From Pseudomonas azotoformans (lineage in GTDB: Bacteria; Pseudomonadota; Gammaproteobacteria; Pseudomonadales; Pseudomonadaceae), in NCBI RefSeq assembly GCF_900103345.1, contig NZ_LT629702.1, positions 5,867,501-5,931,500 on the forward strand: a DNA stretch of 64,000 nt, in the 5' to 3' direction. Positions 1 to 9,194 of the stretch are shown here, one piece after another (position 1 is the stretch's first letter; each line of letters opens with the position of its first letter). A model generated the notes under the pieces. That model was given only the letters and a program-made list of their open reading frames with translations, did no database searches and was not told where the DNA came from. The translations under genes and the position numbers were made by a program.

Positions 1-344
1 CCCACCGGGATCAGCAAGCCGCCACCCAGCCCCTGCAAGGCACGCCAGCCGATCAGCGTTTCAATCGTACTCGCCTGGCCCACCATCACCGAGGCTCCGG
101 CGAACAGCAGCAGGCTGGCCGCGATCAGTGTTCGCTCACCTACCACTGCGGCCAGCCACACACTGAACGGGATGATCACCGTCAAACCAAGCAGATAGGC
201 ATTGCTGATCCAGGCCAGTTGCGTGACCGAGGCGTGCAGTTCGCGGGCAATGTCCGGGTAGGCGACGGTGGCGACAAACATGTTCACCAGGTCCAGGGCG
301 AAGCCCAGCAAAAAGATCCAGGCCACTTTCGAGCGGTAGGTCAT
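1..344 (-). CDS. MFS drug-exporter-like protein, C-terminus beyond the window
   Basis: About 114 N-terminal residues are visible, reading leftward and leaving the window still open. The protein starts MTYRSKVAWIFLLGFALDLV, and at least three hydrophobic membrane segments are seen. The stretch WRALQGLGGGLLIPV is typical of 14-helix DHA2 (EmrB/QacA) proton-driven exporters of the inner membrane. It is divergent from a LysR gene with a 111-bp gap holding a palindrome, so that regulator probably controls it. The family call is good; the substrate is unknown. Confidence 0.8.
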   Translation of the reverse strand, partial: MTYRSKVAWIFLLGFALDLVNMFVATVAYPDIARELHASVTQLAWISNAYLLGLTVIIPFSVWLAAVVGERTLIAASLLLFAGASVMVGQASTIETLIGWRALQGLGGGLLIPV

Positions 345-418
345 GAACGCAATCCTGCGAATGAAGCGGGCAGGGTAGGCCGCACGCACCATTTGGGCTA
401 CGCGGGTTTGCCTGCTAG

Positions 419-441
419 TTTGTCAAAAATATTTTGACAAA
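419..441. promoter_or_regulatory. Palindromic operator candidate between MFS gene and lysR
   Basis: Perfect 10-bp inverted repeat TTTGTCAAAA-ATA-TTTTGACAAA. Each strand contains TTGACA, a -35-like hexamer, so the site could serve divergent promoters. It ends only 14 bp before the lysR start codon, a position suited to autorepression. The palindrome is seen directly; regulator binding is inferred. Confidence 0.55.
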
Positions 442-455
442 GAGGTCTGCAACCG

Positions 456-1313
456 ATGGTCAGCCTGGACCGATTCGACACCTTCAAGGCCGTGGTCGAG
501 GCCGGCTCGCTCACGGCGGCCGCCGAGCTGCTGGGACAGACCCGTGCCGTGGTCAGTTTTAACCTCAAGCGCCTGGAGGCGGAGCTCGGCGTCACCCTGT
601 TGACCCGCAACACCCGCCAACTGTCGCTGACCGATGCTGGCGAGCGCTTCTACCTGCGTTGCACGCGCATGCTCGAAGAAGCCCGGCTAGCGGTGGAAGA
701 AGCACGCTCGGAGCATGCCCAACTCAAAGGTACGTTGCGCATCACCACCACCGTCGAATACGCGTTGGCCGTGGTCGCGCCGGCGGTTGAAGCCTTCCGC
801 CGCCTGCATCCGGACCTGGACATTCACTTATCCACATCCTCCACTCACGCGGACCTGATCTCCGAGCGTTTCGACGTGGCGATTCGGTTGGGACGCTTGC
901 TGGACTCCAATCACCGCGCGGTGCAGTTGTCGACGTTCGACGTGTTCGCCGTGGCGGCACCCGCGTTTGCCGGGGCTGACACGCTGGAAGCGCTGGAGCC
1001 GTTGCCCAAATTGGGACATGGCCGCCTGACTGAGTTAAGCGTGACCGACCCCGAAGGCGGCCAACATCAGTACCGTCCCGGCAACGCCTCGCTGGTGGCC
1101 GATAGCGCGGCGGTCCTGCAAGCCTTCGCCATACGCGGGCATGGCGTGGCGGTGTTGCCGCAGTGGTTGGTGCAGGACGATCTGGACAGCGGGAGGTTGG
1201 TGCGCCTGTTGCCGGGCCATCGTTTCGCCCCGCAAGGGGTTTACGCGATGTATCCGGATACCCGGCATTTGCCGCTGAAGGTGCGGGCGTTTATTGATTT
1301 CATGAAGGCCTAG
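456..1313 (+). CDS. LysR-family transcriptional regulator
   Basis: 285 residues, the usual LysR length. The N-terminal winged helix-turn-helix (about residues 4-62) reads FDTFKAVVEAGSLTAAAELL followed by the RLEAELGVTLLTR wing. The rest is the periplasmic-binding-protein-like effector domain. The gene is divergent from the MFS exporter at the window edge, and its 3' end overlaps the convergent SDR gene by 4 bp. The most likely target is the MFS gene through the palindrome at 419-441. The effector is unknown. Confidence 0.9.
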   Translation: MVSLDRFDTFKAVVEAGSLTAAAELLGQTRAVVSFNLKRLEAELGVTLLTRNTRQLSLTDAGERFYLRCTRMLEEARLAVEEARSEHAQLKGTLRITTTVEYALAVVAPAVEAFRRLHPDLDIHLSTSSTHADLISERFDVAIRLGRLLDSNHRAVQLSTFDVFAVAAPAFAGADTLEALEPLPKLGHGRLTELSVTDPEGGQHQYRPGNASLVADSAAVLQAFAIRGHGVAVLPQWLVQDDLDSGRLVRLLPGHRFAPQGVYAMYPDTRHLPLKVRAFIDFMKA

Positions 1314-2122
1314 AGTGAGCCGCTCAAACCAAAACGTTTCATCAACACCTTCTCCAGCAACCCCTTGGGCAACAGCGCTGCCATCAGCGGCAACGCGCGG
1401 CTGCCGTTGCCCGAACGCAACAGGCGCGGCGGTTGCGACTGTTGCACGGCTTTGAGTACATCCGCTGCAAACTCGCTGGCGGGGGTCGGCTTGTCCTGTG
1501 ACGCCTGGCTGCGTGCGCGAATGCCGTCGCGCAATGGCCACCAGGGCGATTGCTCGTTGATCAACAGTTCGGCCTGGGCACCGGCATTTTTGGCGAAGCT
1601 TGTGTTGATCGCACCCGGCTGCACTTCCATGACCCGCACGCCAAACGGCGCGAGTTCCATGCGCAGGGCATCGCTCAAGGCATGTACGGCCGCTTTTGAT
1701 GCGCAGTAGGCACCTGCGAACGGCGTCACCAGCACACCGGACACGCTGCCGATATTCACCACCAGGCCTTTGCGCTTGCGCAGCGCCGGGAACAGCGCCT
1801 GGGTCACGCCGACGAGGGAGAACACATTGGTTTCGAACTGCCGTTGCATCGCCTCGGTGCCGCCGTCGAGCAATGGCCCCATGGCGCCATATCCGGCGTT
1901 GTTGACCAGCACATCCAGATCGCCCAGCTGTTCGGCCAGGTGTTGCAGGGCGGTGCTGTCGTTAACGTCCAGCTCGACCGCATTGAAGCCCGCAGCGGCA
2001 AGGGCGGCGACATCTTCCGGGCGGCGGGCGCTGGCCCACACGCTGTAGCCGGCGGCTTTGAACGCGTCAGCAAGGGCACGGCCAATACCACTGGAGCAGC
2101 CGGTGATGAGTACGTTGGGCAT
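1310..2122 (-). CDS. Short-chain dehydrogenase/reductase
   Basis: 270 residues with a single Rossmann domain. Visible motifs are the cofactor loop TGCSSGIG (residues 7-14), the structural NNAG (74-77), and the catalytic Ser126, Tyr139 and Lys143 (YCASK). This is the classical SDR layout for NAD(P)-dependent oxidation or reduction of a small alcohol or ketone. The start is followed downstream by a small membrane protein gene 14 bp away. The substrate cannot be told from sequence. Confidence 0.9.
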   Translation of the reverse strand: MPNVLITGCSSGIGRALADAFKAAGYSVWASARRPEDVAALAAAGFNAVELDVNDSTALQHLAEQLGDLDVLVNNAGYGAMGPLLDGGTEAMQRQFETNVFSLVGVTQALFPALRKRKGLVVNIGSVSGVLVTPFAGAYCASKAAVHALSDALRMELAPFGVRVMEVQPGAINTSFAKNAGAQAELLINEQSPWWPLRDGIRARSQASQDKPTPASEFAADVLKAVQQSQPPRLLRSGNGSRALPLMAALLPKGLLEKVLMKRFGLSGSL

Positions 2123-2136
2123 GGGTCAGTCCTTTG

Positions 2137-2601
2137 TCAGTCCGAGAAACTGCCTTGCAGGTGCTCGGCACGAAATTCCAGGGTTTGCGGGCGATAGCCA
2201 GGGCGAAGCGGCGGTGTGGGCAAGCAGTCATCCCACGTCGCCCCGGCCTGCAACTCGCCGGGGCCGCGATAGCGGGGGGCGGCGTAGACGTTGTCGGCCA
2301 GGTTGACCGTGTCGCCCGGTGCATAGGCGGCGACGCGCCAGCGCAACTCGGTGAGGGGCACATCGTTGCCGTTGTTCAGGACCAGTTTCAGCGGGCGGTC
2401 GGCGGGGCATTCCTGGGGGGCGTAGCTGATGCGCAGTTCCAGGCGGGCCAGTTGCGAGGCTTCGCGATTGTCCAGCCACACCACCCAGATCGCCACGAAA
2501 CCCAGGCCCACGGCGGCGGCGAGGGACACGGGCAGCGCCTTGGCGGGGTAGCGCAGCAGCAGGATCAGCCAGGTGATGATCAGGAGAACGCCGAAGAACA
2601 T
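2137..2601 (-). CDS. Small inner-membrane protein of unknown function
   Basis: 154 residues from ATG at 2601, which has GAGGTGG just upstream; a GTG three codons earlier is a less likely start. Residues 1-45 form two hydrophobic helices. The rest is a soluble beta-rich domain containing LVLNNGNDVPLTELRWRV, which resembles immunoglobulin-like folds exposed in the periplasm. It lies immediately upstream of the SDR gene, transcribed in the same direction. No function is recognised. Confidence 0.65.
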   Translation of the reverse strand: MFFGVLLIITWLILLLRYPAKALPVSLAAAVGLGFVAIWVVWLDNREASQLARLELRISYAPQECPADRPLKLVLNNGNDVPLTELRWRVAAYAPGDTVNLADNVYAAPRYRGPGELQAGATWDDCLPTPPLRPGYRPQTLEFRAEHLQGSFSD

Positions 2602-2674
2602 GGAGACCACCTCGAATTGGGAACGAGCATCCTAACTTAAGCGTAGGTGGGATTGGCGACCTTGAGTGCTGTGG

Positions 2675-2777
2675 TGACTGTGATGGCCTCATCGGGGGCA
2701 AGCCCCCTCCCACAGTTGAATGTGTTCACAGATCAAGGGTGGGAGGGGGCTTGCCCCCGATGAGACCATCACAGTCA
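2675..2777. repeat. REP doublet inside a longer inverted repeat
   Basis: Two REP arms (2690-2714 and 2739-2762) carrying the GGGGGCTTGCCCCC core face each other. The inverted repeat continues outward on both sides through TGACTGTGATGG and its near-perfect complement, so the paired arms reach about 40 bp. The arm order is reversed relative to the other REP doublets in this window. It lies between the alginate operon terminator and the small membrane protein gene. Confidence 0.8.
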
Positions 2778-2790
2778 TAGCAAAAGCCCA

Positions 2791-2853
2791 AAGAAAAAAG
2801 CCCCCACCCAACCCACTGCGGATAGGGGACGCAATGGGCTGGGCGAGGGCTTC
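2791..2853 (-). terminator. Rho-independent terminator of the alginate operon
   Basis: On the minus strand, just after algA, GAAGCCCTCGCCCAGCCCAT pairs with ATGGG-type complement CAGTGGGTTGGGTGGGGGC through a stem of about 20 bp, and is followed at once by a T-run (TTTTTTC). It sits 14 bp past the algA stop and is the only strong terminator seen after algD. Confidence 0.85.
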
Positions 2854-2866
2854 TTGTACGACTGTT

Positions 2867-4318
2867 TTACTGCGCGATAGTTTTCACCGACACGCCACGT
2901 TCAACCGGTGTGGAGCGACCGTAGATATCTTCGAAGCGCTCGATATCGTCTTCACCCAGGTAGCTGCCCGATTGCACTTCGATGATCTCCAGCGGGATCT
3001 TGCCCGGGTTGCGCAGGCGGTGCACCGAGGCGATCGGGATGTAGGTGGACTGGTTCTCGGTGAGCAGGAACACGTTCTCGTCACAGGTCACTTCGGCCGT
3101 GCCGCTGACCACGATCCAGTGTTCGGCGCGGTGGTGGTGCATCTGCAGCGACAGGCACGCGCCCGGCTTGACCGAGATGTGCTTGACCTGGAAGCGGCCG
3201 CCCATGTCCACCGAGTCGTAGGAGCCCCACGGACGATAGACTTCGCAGTGGTTCTGGGTTTCGCTGCGGCCCTGGTCGTTGAGGGTGCTGACCATCTGCT
3301 TGACGCCCTGGACCTTGTCCTTGTGGGCAATCATCATCGCGTCCTTGGTTTCCACCACCACGATGTTGTCCAGGCCGATCACCGACACCAGTTTGCCGTT
3401 GCCGTGGATCATGCAGTTGCGGCTGTCCTGGATCACCACGTCGCCTTTGCTGACGTTGCCGTGGATGTCTTTATCGTTGACCGCCCACAGCGAGGCCCAG
3501 CAACCCACGTCGCTCCAACCGGCACTCAGTGGCACCACGCAGGCGCGCTGGGTTTTTTCCATCACGGCGTAGTCGATGGAATTGTCCGGGCAGCAGGCGA
3601 AGGTGGCTTCGTCGAAGGACACGGTGTCGGCATCCTGTTCGCTGCGTTCCAGGGTCAGCAGGCAGGTGTCGTAGATGTCCGGATCGTGCTTTTTCAGCTC
3701 CTCGAGGAAGCGGCTGGCGCGGAACAGGAACATGCCGCTGTTCCAGAAGTAACCGCCGCTTTTGACGAACTCGATGGCGCGTTTTTCATTGGGTTTTTCC
3801 ACGAACTGTTCGACGCGGCTCACGCCCTCGGGCAGCAGCGAATCGTTGGTGGACTTGATGTAGCCATAACCGGTTTCCGGACGGGTGGCCGGCACGCCAA
3901 ACAGCACCATCTCGCCACGCTCGGCAGCCACGGTGGCCAGGGCCAGGGCGCGTTGCAGGGCTTTCTGGTCGTCGATCACGTGGTCGGCGGGCAGCACCAA
4001 CATCAGCTCGTCACGGCCTTCGTTGACCAGCATCATCGCGGTGAGGGCCACGGCCGGCGCAGTGTTGCGGCCGAACGGTTCCATCAGGATGCGCTGGCTT
4101 TCCAGCTTGCGTGCGGCCAGTTGCTCGTTGACGATAAAGCGGTGGTCCTTGTTGCAGACCACGATCGGGGTGTCCATGCCTTCGAACACCAGGCGCTCCA
4201 GGGTTTGCTGGAACAGTGTGTGCTCACCGGTCAGGGCCAGGAATTGTTTAGGGAACTGTTTACGGGAAAGCGGCCAAAGACGTGAGCCGCTACCACCGGA
4301 AAGGATAACTGGAATCAT
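2867..4318 (-). CDS. algA: AlgA, mannose-6-phosphate isomerase / GDP-mannose pyrophosphorylase
   Basis: 483 residues, as in known AlgA. The N-terminal nucleotidyltransferase domain shows GGSGSRLWPLSRK (about residues 8-20) and FVEKPNEK (about 173-180). The C-terminal cupin isomerase domain shows QMHHHRAEHW (about 405-414) with metal-binding histidines. It makes mannose-6-P from fructose-6-P and then GDP-mannose, the first and third cytosolic steps of alginate precursor supply. It is the last gene of the alginate operon, 150 bp after algF with a REP doublet between. AAGGAG precedes the ATG. Confidence 0.97.
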   Translation of the reverse strand: MIPVILSGGSGSRLWPLSRKQFPKQFLALTGEHTLFQQTLERLVFEGMDTPIVVCNKDHRFIVNEQLAARKLESQRILMEPFGRNTAPAVALTAMMLVNEGRDELMLVLPADHVIDDQKALQRALALATVAAERGEMVLFGVPATRPETGYGYIKSTNDSLLPEGVSRVEQFVEKPNEKRAIEFVKSGGYFWNSGMFLFRASRFLEELKKHDPDIYDTCLLTLERSEQDADTVSFDEATFACCPDNSIDYAVMEKTQRACVVPLSAGWSDVGCWASLWAVNDKDIHGNVSKGDVVIQDSRNCMIHGNGKLVSVIGLDNIVVVETKDAMMIAHKDKVQGVKQMVSTLNDQGRSETQNHCEVYRPWGSYDSVDMGGRFQVKHISVKPGACLSLQMHHHRAEHWIVVSGTAEVTCDENVFLLTENQSTYIPIASVHRLRNPGKIPLEIIEVQSGSYLGEDDIERFEDIYGRSTPVERGVSVKTIAQ

Positions 4319-4353
4319 GGGGGTTTCTCCTTGAATCGATTTGGGTCAGAGCC

Positions 4354-4442
4354 TGTGGGAGGGGGCTTGCTCCCGAAAGCGGTGTGTCAGTCGGCACATC
4401 TGCTGATGAACCACCGCATTCGCGAGCAAGCCCGCTCCTACA
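4354..4442. repeat. REP doublet between algF and algA
   Basis: Inverted REP arms (TGTGGGAGGGGGCTTGCTCC and CGCGAGCAAGCCCGCTCCTA) are separated by about 40 bp. The two arms are imperfect complements and look like different REP variants. The repeat is transcribed within the alginate operon and would fold in the mRNA. Confidence 0.8.
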
Positions 4443-4468
4443 GGGGGAGCGTCAATTTCAGAATCTAA

Positions 4469-5125
4469 TCAGCGGGTCGACACTGGGCGTTTGACCCAGA
4501 CTGGCGAGAGGCTCGAACCGGAGCCCGTCACATACAGCACCGCCGCTTCACCGCGTTCCAACGCAACCGGCTTCACATCGCCGACTTTCTTGTCACCGTC
4601 ATACAACGCCAGGCTTACTTTCACCGGGTTGATCTCACGTTCGCCACGGCCCTTGGCTGCCACCGACTTGACCACATCGGTCTTGCCATCGGCGGTCTTC
4701 AGGGTCAGGGCCTTGTCGCTGAGGTTCTGCACGCGCACCAGGGACTTCTGCTTGTTCTTGAACGGTGGTTCTTCGATCAGCTGTGGCTGGCCGCTGCCGC
4801 TGTTGACCAGGGTGTAGTAGTGGTCCGGGGCGAGCTTGACCGGTACGGTCTGGCTGCCGACCTTGGCGCTGTAGTCACCGCCGGGCATGAAGCTGAAGTC
4901 GCTGCTGGCCAGTGGGGCCACGTCGCTCAGGTTGGTGGCGCCAACGGTAGCGCTGACTTCCTGGTTGCTGGCGTTGTAGATGCGCACGAAGCTCGAGCCT
5001 TTTGGCGCGGTAGGGCCGTACAGGGCGGCGTCGCCACCGGCGAAGGCGGACATCGATACGAAGCTCAAACCGGCTGCAATGGCCAGGGTTTTAGCGAGAC
5101 GACGCGGAGTTGTAGTGAAAGTCAT
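4469..5125 (-). CDS. algF: AlgF, periplasmic alginate O-acetylation protein
   Basis: 218 residues. A signal peptide is visible (MTFTTTPRRLAKTLAIAAGL, cleavage near AFA-GGDAA), followed by two beta-rich halves. AlgF works with AlgI, AlgJ and AlgX in adding acetyl groups to polymannuronate in the periplasm. It lies 16 bp after algJ in the canonical IJF order. The identification rests on position and family resemblance. Confidence 0.93.
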   Translation of the reverse strand: MTFTTTPRRLAKTLAIAAGLSFVSMSAFAGGDAALYGPTAPKGSSFVRIYNASNQEVSATVGATNLSDVAPLASSDFSFMPGGDYSAKVGSQTVPVKLAPDHYYTLVNSGSGQPQLIEEPPFKNKQKSLVRVQNLSDKALTLKTADGKTDVVKSVAAKGRGEREINPVKVSLALYDGDKKVGDVKPVALERGEAAVLYVTGSGSSLSPVWVKRPVSTR

Positions 5126-5141
5126 GTGAGTTACCTCTCTT

Positions 5142-6314
5142 TCAGTTTTGCGCCCGGTCGGGCGTCTCGGATTTTTGAGTGTTCAAAGCCATGTTCTGTT
5201 GGCGCGAACCGGCTTGTTTAAGTTGCGCAACCCACGCGGGGTCGGCATCACCGATTTCGTTGTTTACGGGCAGATAGCGTTCAGGGAACTCCCAGATCAG
5301 CACCTGGGGCGGGCTGTTCTTGAAGTCATCGCTTTTCAGGTAGCTGAGCATCGGCAGGATCGGGCCGTGGCCGTCTTCGGCGTAGCTGACCACGTCGCTG
5401 CCCAGGGCTTGCTTGAGGGCACCGACGAAGTTCCAGTTGGGGTTGGCGCTGTAGCTGGTGCCCACCAGGGCCACCGGGGTTTCGCTGTCGCTGAACAGCG
5501 CGTCGTCGCCTTTGGTTTCGGCCAGGTGTGTGACACGTTTTTGCAGCGGCTCTTGCGGTGGCATCAGGTTTTCGAACAGCGGGTCCAGCGGCAGGAACAG
5601 ACGCAGGTCGCCTTTGTGCGGTGTGGTGCTCTCGGCCTCGGTGACAAAACGCTGGGGCTCGCCGCTCAGTGGGGTCTTGGCGGCAATGGTCTTGGCCAAC
5701 TGCTTGGCGGCGATCTCGGCACCGTCCGGCGTCCAGTGAGTGTCGGTGCGCAGGAACACCTGCTTGCCGCCGAGCTTGGCCTGTTGCAGCGGGCCGAGCA
5801 GGTCCGGGGCGATGATCTTGTCGGCAGCGACACGGGCGTGGAAGTCCTGGTAGAGGTTGGCGTGGATGCTCGCCGGTTTCACTTCACCCAGGTGTTCCGG
5901 GTACAGGCGCACCTTGGCCGGCACGATTGCCATCACCAGTTGGATGCCTTGGGCCTTGAGCTTCTGGCGTACGCCTTCGACCAGCGCGTAGTTGCCTTCC
6001 AGGTTCTGGTCTTCGTTGACGGCGGGGTTGAACTCCTCGTCGCTGTACAACCAGTGATCGCGGCCCAGCACCACGCCGGGGCGGCCTTCATTGAACAGCT
6101 TGTAGTCCAGCGCCGCCCACAGGTTGGTGCCCAGGCGCTTGATCGGGAACTGGTCGTCGTAGTGGGTCTCGACCGCCTTGGTCCAGCGACCGTTGAGCAC
6201 GGTGGCGTCGGCATTGGTGCTGAAGCCGAAGAAACTGCGCAGCGACCAGGCGCCCAGGGCCAGCAGCACCACCAGGAACAGGCCGATATAGAGGACGCGT
6301 AATGAACGGGTCAT
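5142..6314 (-). CDS. algJ: AlgJ, alginate O-acetyltransferase (SGNH/DHHW)
   Basis: 390 residues with one N-terminal membrane anchor (VLYIGLFLVVLLALGAWSL). The DHHW-type catalytic motif DTHWTPDGAE lies near residue 192, and the nucleophile motif VGTSYS near residue 285. In the family this Asp-His-Ser set handles acetyl groups passed from AlgI across the inner membrane. It starts 11 bp after the algI stop and is followed 16 bp later by algF. Confidence 0.95.
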   Translation of the reverse strand: MTRSLRVLYIGLFLVVLLALGAWSLRSFFGFSTNADATVLNGRWTKAVETHYDDQFPIKRLGTNLWAALDYKLFNEGRPGVVLGRDHWLYSDEEFNPAVNEDQNLEGNYALVEGVRQKLKAQGIQLVMAIVPAKVRLYPEHLGEVKPASIHANLYQDFHARVAADKIIAPDLLGPLQQAKLGGKQVFLRTDTHWTPDGAEIAAKQLAKTIAAKTPLSGEPQRFVTEAESTTPHKGDLRLFLPLDPLFENLMPPQEPLQKRVTHLAETKGDDALFSDSETPVALVGTSYSANPNWNFVGALKQALGSDVVSYAEDGHGPILPMLSYLKSDDFKNSPPQVLIWEFPERYLPVNNEIGDADPAWVAQLKQAGSRQQNMALNTQKSETPDRAQN

Positions 6315-6325
6315 GGTCGGCTCCC

Positions 6326-7858
6326 TCAGAATTGGAAGTAAAGGAACGGCGAGAAACTCTGCGCCGACAGTTTGAGAATCGACGCTACGAACAGCAGCAG
6401 CACCGCAGCGCGCATGGCGTAGCGTGGCCAGTCAGCGGTCCAGTAGGCCGGTTGCACAGCGGCATCCTGGCCCACGGTGAAGCCGGGCTGGTGGATGCTG
6501 CCGGGGTTGTCGCCCGGTACGGCCTTGATCAGGCTCGGGTCGGCCGGCTTGGTCTTCTCGGCAGGGCGATTGGTGTAGAAGTCGCGCAAGCCGAAGAACG
6601 CCAGGGTTGCGTAGGCCACCACCAGGGTTGCCACTTGCAGGCCGGTGAGGTTGGCGCGGTTGAGTTCCGACAGCGACCACTCGCCAAAGCTGAACATCGC
6701 ACCGTACATACGGCCGGCGACGTGCAGGTTTTCGGCACGGAAGATCACCCAGCCCATCACTACCAGCAGGAAGGTGAAGGCCCAGCGCACGACGTTGAAG
6801 CTGCGTGGCGCGGTGTTGAGGCCGATGGCTTTTTCAATCGCCAGCCACATGCCGTGCCACGCGCCCCACACGATGTAGGTGATGTTCGCACCATGCCACA
6901 GGCCACCGAGCAGCATGGTCAGGAACAGGTTGCGGTAGGTGGTCAGCGTGCCTTTACGGTTGCCGCCCAGGGTGATGTACAGGTAGTCACGCAGCCAGGT
7001 GGACAGGCTGATGTGCCAGCGCCGCCAGAACTCGGTGATCGACTGGCTGATATACGGCTGCTTGAAGTTTTCCATGAAGCGGAAACCCATCATCAAGCCC
7101 AGGCCGATAGCCATGTCGCTGTAGCCGGAGAAGTCGAAGTACAGCTGTGCGGTGTACGCCAGCGCGCCCAACCAGGCATCGCCGGTGGTGGGGTTCTGCA
7201 GGGCGAAGCAATGGTCGGCCACTACCGCCAGGGTGTCGGCGATGAAGACCTTCTTGATGAAACCCTGCATGAACCGCGTGCAGCCCTCGGAGAACTTATC
7301 GAGGGTGTGGGTGCGGTTGTTGAACTGATCGGCCAGGTCGCGAAAACGCAGCACCGGGCCGGCAATCAGGTGCGGGAAGATCGCCACGAACGCCGCAAAG
7401 TCGATCAGGTTGCGTGTCGCCGGGGTATCGCCACGGTACACGTCGATGATGTAGCTGATGGACTCGAAGATGTAGAACGAGATACCGATCGGCAACAGCA
7501 CGTGGGTCAGGATGAACGGCTCAAGGCCCGCCGACTTCATCATCACGTTGATGCTGTCGACGCCGAAGTTGGCGTACTTGAAGTAGCCGAGGATGCATAG
7601 GTCGACTGCCACGCCGAGCAGCAGCCAGCGCTGGGCCGGCTTGGTGCGCACGCCGGCCGCACCGACCTTGAGGCCGATCCAGTAGTTCCACAGCGTCACG
7701 GCGGCGAACAGCGCCAGGAAGTCCACTCGCCACCAGGCGTAGAACACGTAGCTGGCAATCAGCAGCAGCAGGTTGCGATAGCGTTGCCCGCTCAAGTAGT
7801 ACAAGCCGAGAAAGATCGGCAAGAACAGAAACAGGAACACATTGGACGAGAAAACCAT
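6326..7858 (-). CDS. algI: AlgI, MBOAT O-acetyl transporter/transferase
   Basis: 510 residues when started at MVFSSNVFLFLFLP, which has GGAGAG about 6 bp upstream; an in-frame start 8 codons earlier lacks this support. It is a polytopic inner-membrane protein with the MBOAT catalytic histidine in WHGANITYIVWGAWHG. It moves acetyl groups from a cytoplasmic donor to AlgJ/AlgX. It is separated from algL by 218 bp containing a REP doublet, the largest gap within the operon. Confidence 0.96.
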   Translation of the reverse strand: MVFSSNVFLFLFLPIFLGLYYLSGQRYRNLLLLIASYVFYAWWRVDFLALFAAVTLWNYWIGLKVGAAGVRTKPAQRWLLLGVAVDLCILGYFKYANFGVDSINVMMKSAGLEPFILTHVLLPIGISFYIFESISYIIDVYRGDTPATRNLIDFAAFVAIFPHLIAGPVLRFRDLADQFNNRTHTLDKFSEGCTRFMQGFIKKVFIADTLAVVADHCFALQNPTTGDAWLGALAYTAQLYFDFSGYSDMAIGLGLMMGFRFMENFKQPYISQSITEFWRRWHISLSTWLRDYLYITLGGNRKGTLTTYRNLFLTMLLGGLWHGANITYIVWGAWHGMWLAIEKAIGLNTAPRSFNVVRWAFTFLLVVMGWVIFRAENLHVAGRMYGAMFSFGEWSLSELNRANLTGLQVATLVVAYATLAFFGLRDFYTNRPAEKTKPADPSLIKAVPGDNPGSIHQPGFTVGQDAAVQPAYWTADWPRYAMRAAVLLLFVASILKLSAQSFSPFLYFQF

Positions 7859-7968
7859 CCCGATCTCTCCATGTTTAACCAACAGTCAAGGGCCAGAGCC
7901 CCCCCAAACCCCCCCACGATTTCGGAGGAGGGCGGTACAACATTCTTACTGATGGAACCGGCATCAAA

Positions 7969-8058
7969 TGTGGGAGGGGGCTTGCCCCCGATAGCGGTGT
8001 GTCATTCAACACAGATGGCGACTGTTACACCGCCATCGGGGGCAAGCCCCCTCCCACA
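7969..8058. repeat. REP doublet between algL and algI
   Basis: Near-perfect inverted arms TGTGGGAGGGGGCTTGCCCC and GGGGCAAGCCCCCTCCCACA flank a loop of about 45 bp. It is transcribed within the alginate operon and could alter segmental mRNA stability or read-through. Confidence 0.85.
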
Positions 8059-8076
8059 TTTTTTCACCGTGTTCCG

Positions 8077-9186
8077 TCAAGAACCTTTATTGCCTTTCTC
8101 ATGCGTCGGGTCGTAGACCTTGGTCAGGTCGCCGCCGAGGCGGAAAGTCTTGAACGGTTGCATCCCATGCTTGCGCTCGATCACGTCCGGCGCGCAGGTG
8201 TAGAGGGTGCAGAAGGGTTCGAGCCAGGCGAATTTCATGTCCTGCTTCAAGTCCTTCATGTCCTGTTCCTTGCCGTTCTTCTGTTCGAAGATCTCGGGAT
8301 CCTTGACCCCGGCCAGCACTTTGTCGCCCAGGCGCTTGAGCGCGCTGTTGTTTTCCTGGCGCAGGTCCACACCGTTGACCAGGGCAAAACTGGCGATCAT
8401 CGACAGCGGCGGCAGGGCGTAGTTGTGGTACGACAGGGCGCGTTGCTGACGCTTCAATTCGTTGGGCAGGAACCCTTGGTCGTCGACCTGGTTCACGCCG
8501 ACCTTGTATTCCTTCACCGCCCAATCAAACAGGTCGCGACGGTTGGTGGCGACGGACGTTGCCATCACCGACCAGGCGGCCCAGTAGGAGTGGTTGTTGG
8601 TTTTTTCCAGGGGCAGGTTGTCCCAGTCGCTGACCACTTGATCGGCAAGCTTGTTGAACCAGGCCTCGATCAGTTGCGATTCCTGCTGGTGATTGGCCAG
8701 CGGGTGCGAGTCGGAGAACTTCAGGCGCACATAGGCCGAGGCCATGCTGCCCAGCGCCCATTTGCGCATGGACTTGCCGGTGTGGTTGAAGTCCTTGGAC
8801 ATCAACGCATCCGCCTTGGCCCACGACACCAGCCAGTTCAGGGTGCATTCGAGCTGTTCGGGGCGACCGTCACGCATGAACTGCATCACGCGCTTGCTGG
8901 TGTCTTTTTCCAGCTTGGTGATGTCGGCGGTGCTGTCACGGAAGGCTTTTTCCGACTGCACGTTCAGGGTGGACCGGGCTTTGTCCGAGCCTTCGTACTT
9001 GCTGCGAAACTGCAACGGCCCGGTGTACGGCGCCGGCATGGTGTCGCAGTTTTCCTTGAAGTCGCCGGTCTTGAACGCTTCAATCGGTGCGAAATAGCCT
9101 TGTGGCGGACGCAGCGGTGCGGCGGCGTTGACGGAGCCTGCGAACATCGCCAGGCCCAGTAACGTAGGGATCAGTAACTTCTGCAT
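8077..9186 (-). CDS. algL: AlgL, periplasmic alginate lyase
   Basis: 369 residues from [20 protein letters not shown], with a signal peptide cleaved near VNA-AAP. The ATG at 9186 follows a GAGG-type ribosome site and sits 8 bp after the algX stop. The family motifs NNHSYW (catalytic His/Tyr region) and WLEPFCTLY are present. It cleaves mannuronate-rich alginate by beta-elimination and clears polymer that is not exported from the periplasm. Confidence 0.96.
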   Translation of the reverse strand: MQKLLIPTLLGLAMFAGSVNAAAPLRPPQGYFAPIEAFKTGDFKENCDTMPAPYTGPLQFRSKYEGSDKARSTLNVQSEKAFRDSTADITKLEKDTSKRVMQFMRDGRPEQLECTLNWLVSWAKADALMSKDFNHTGKSMRKWALGSMASAYVRLKFSDSHPLANHQQESQLIEAWFNKLADQVVSDWDNLPLEKTNNHSYWAAWSVMATSVATNRRDLFDWAVKEYKVGVNQVDDQGFLPNELKRQQRALSYHNYALPPLSMIASFALVNGVDLRQENNSALKRLGDKVLAGVKDPEIFEQKNGKEQDMKDLKQDMKFAWLEPFCTLYTCAPDVIERKHGMQPFKTFRLGGDLTKVYDPTHEKGNKGS

Positions 9187-9194
9187 AGGTAACC

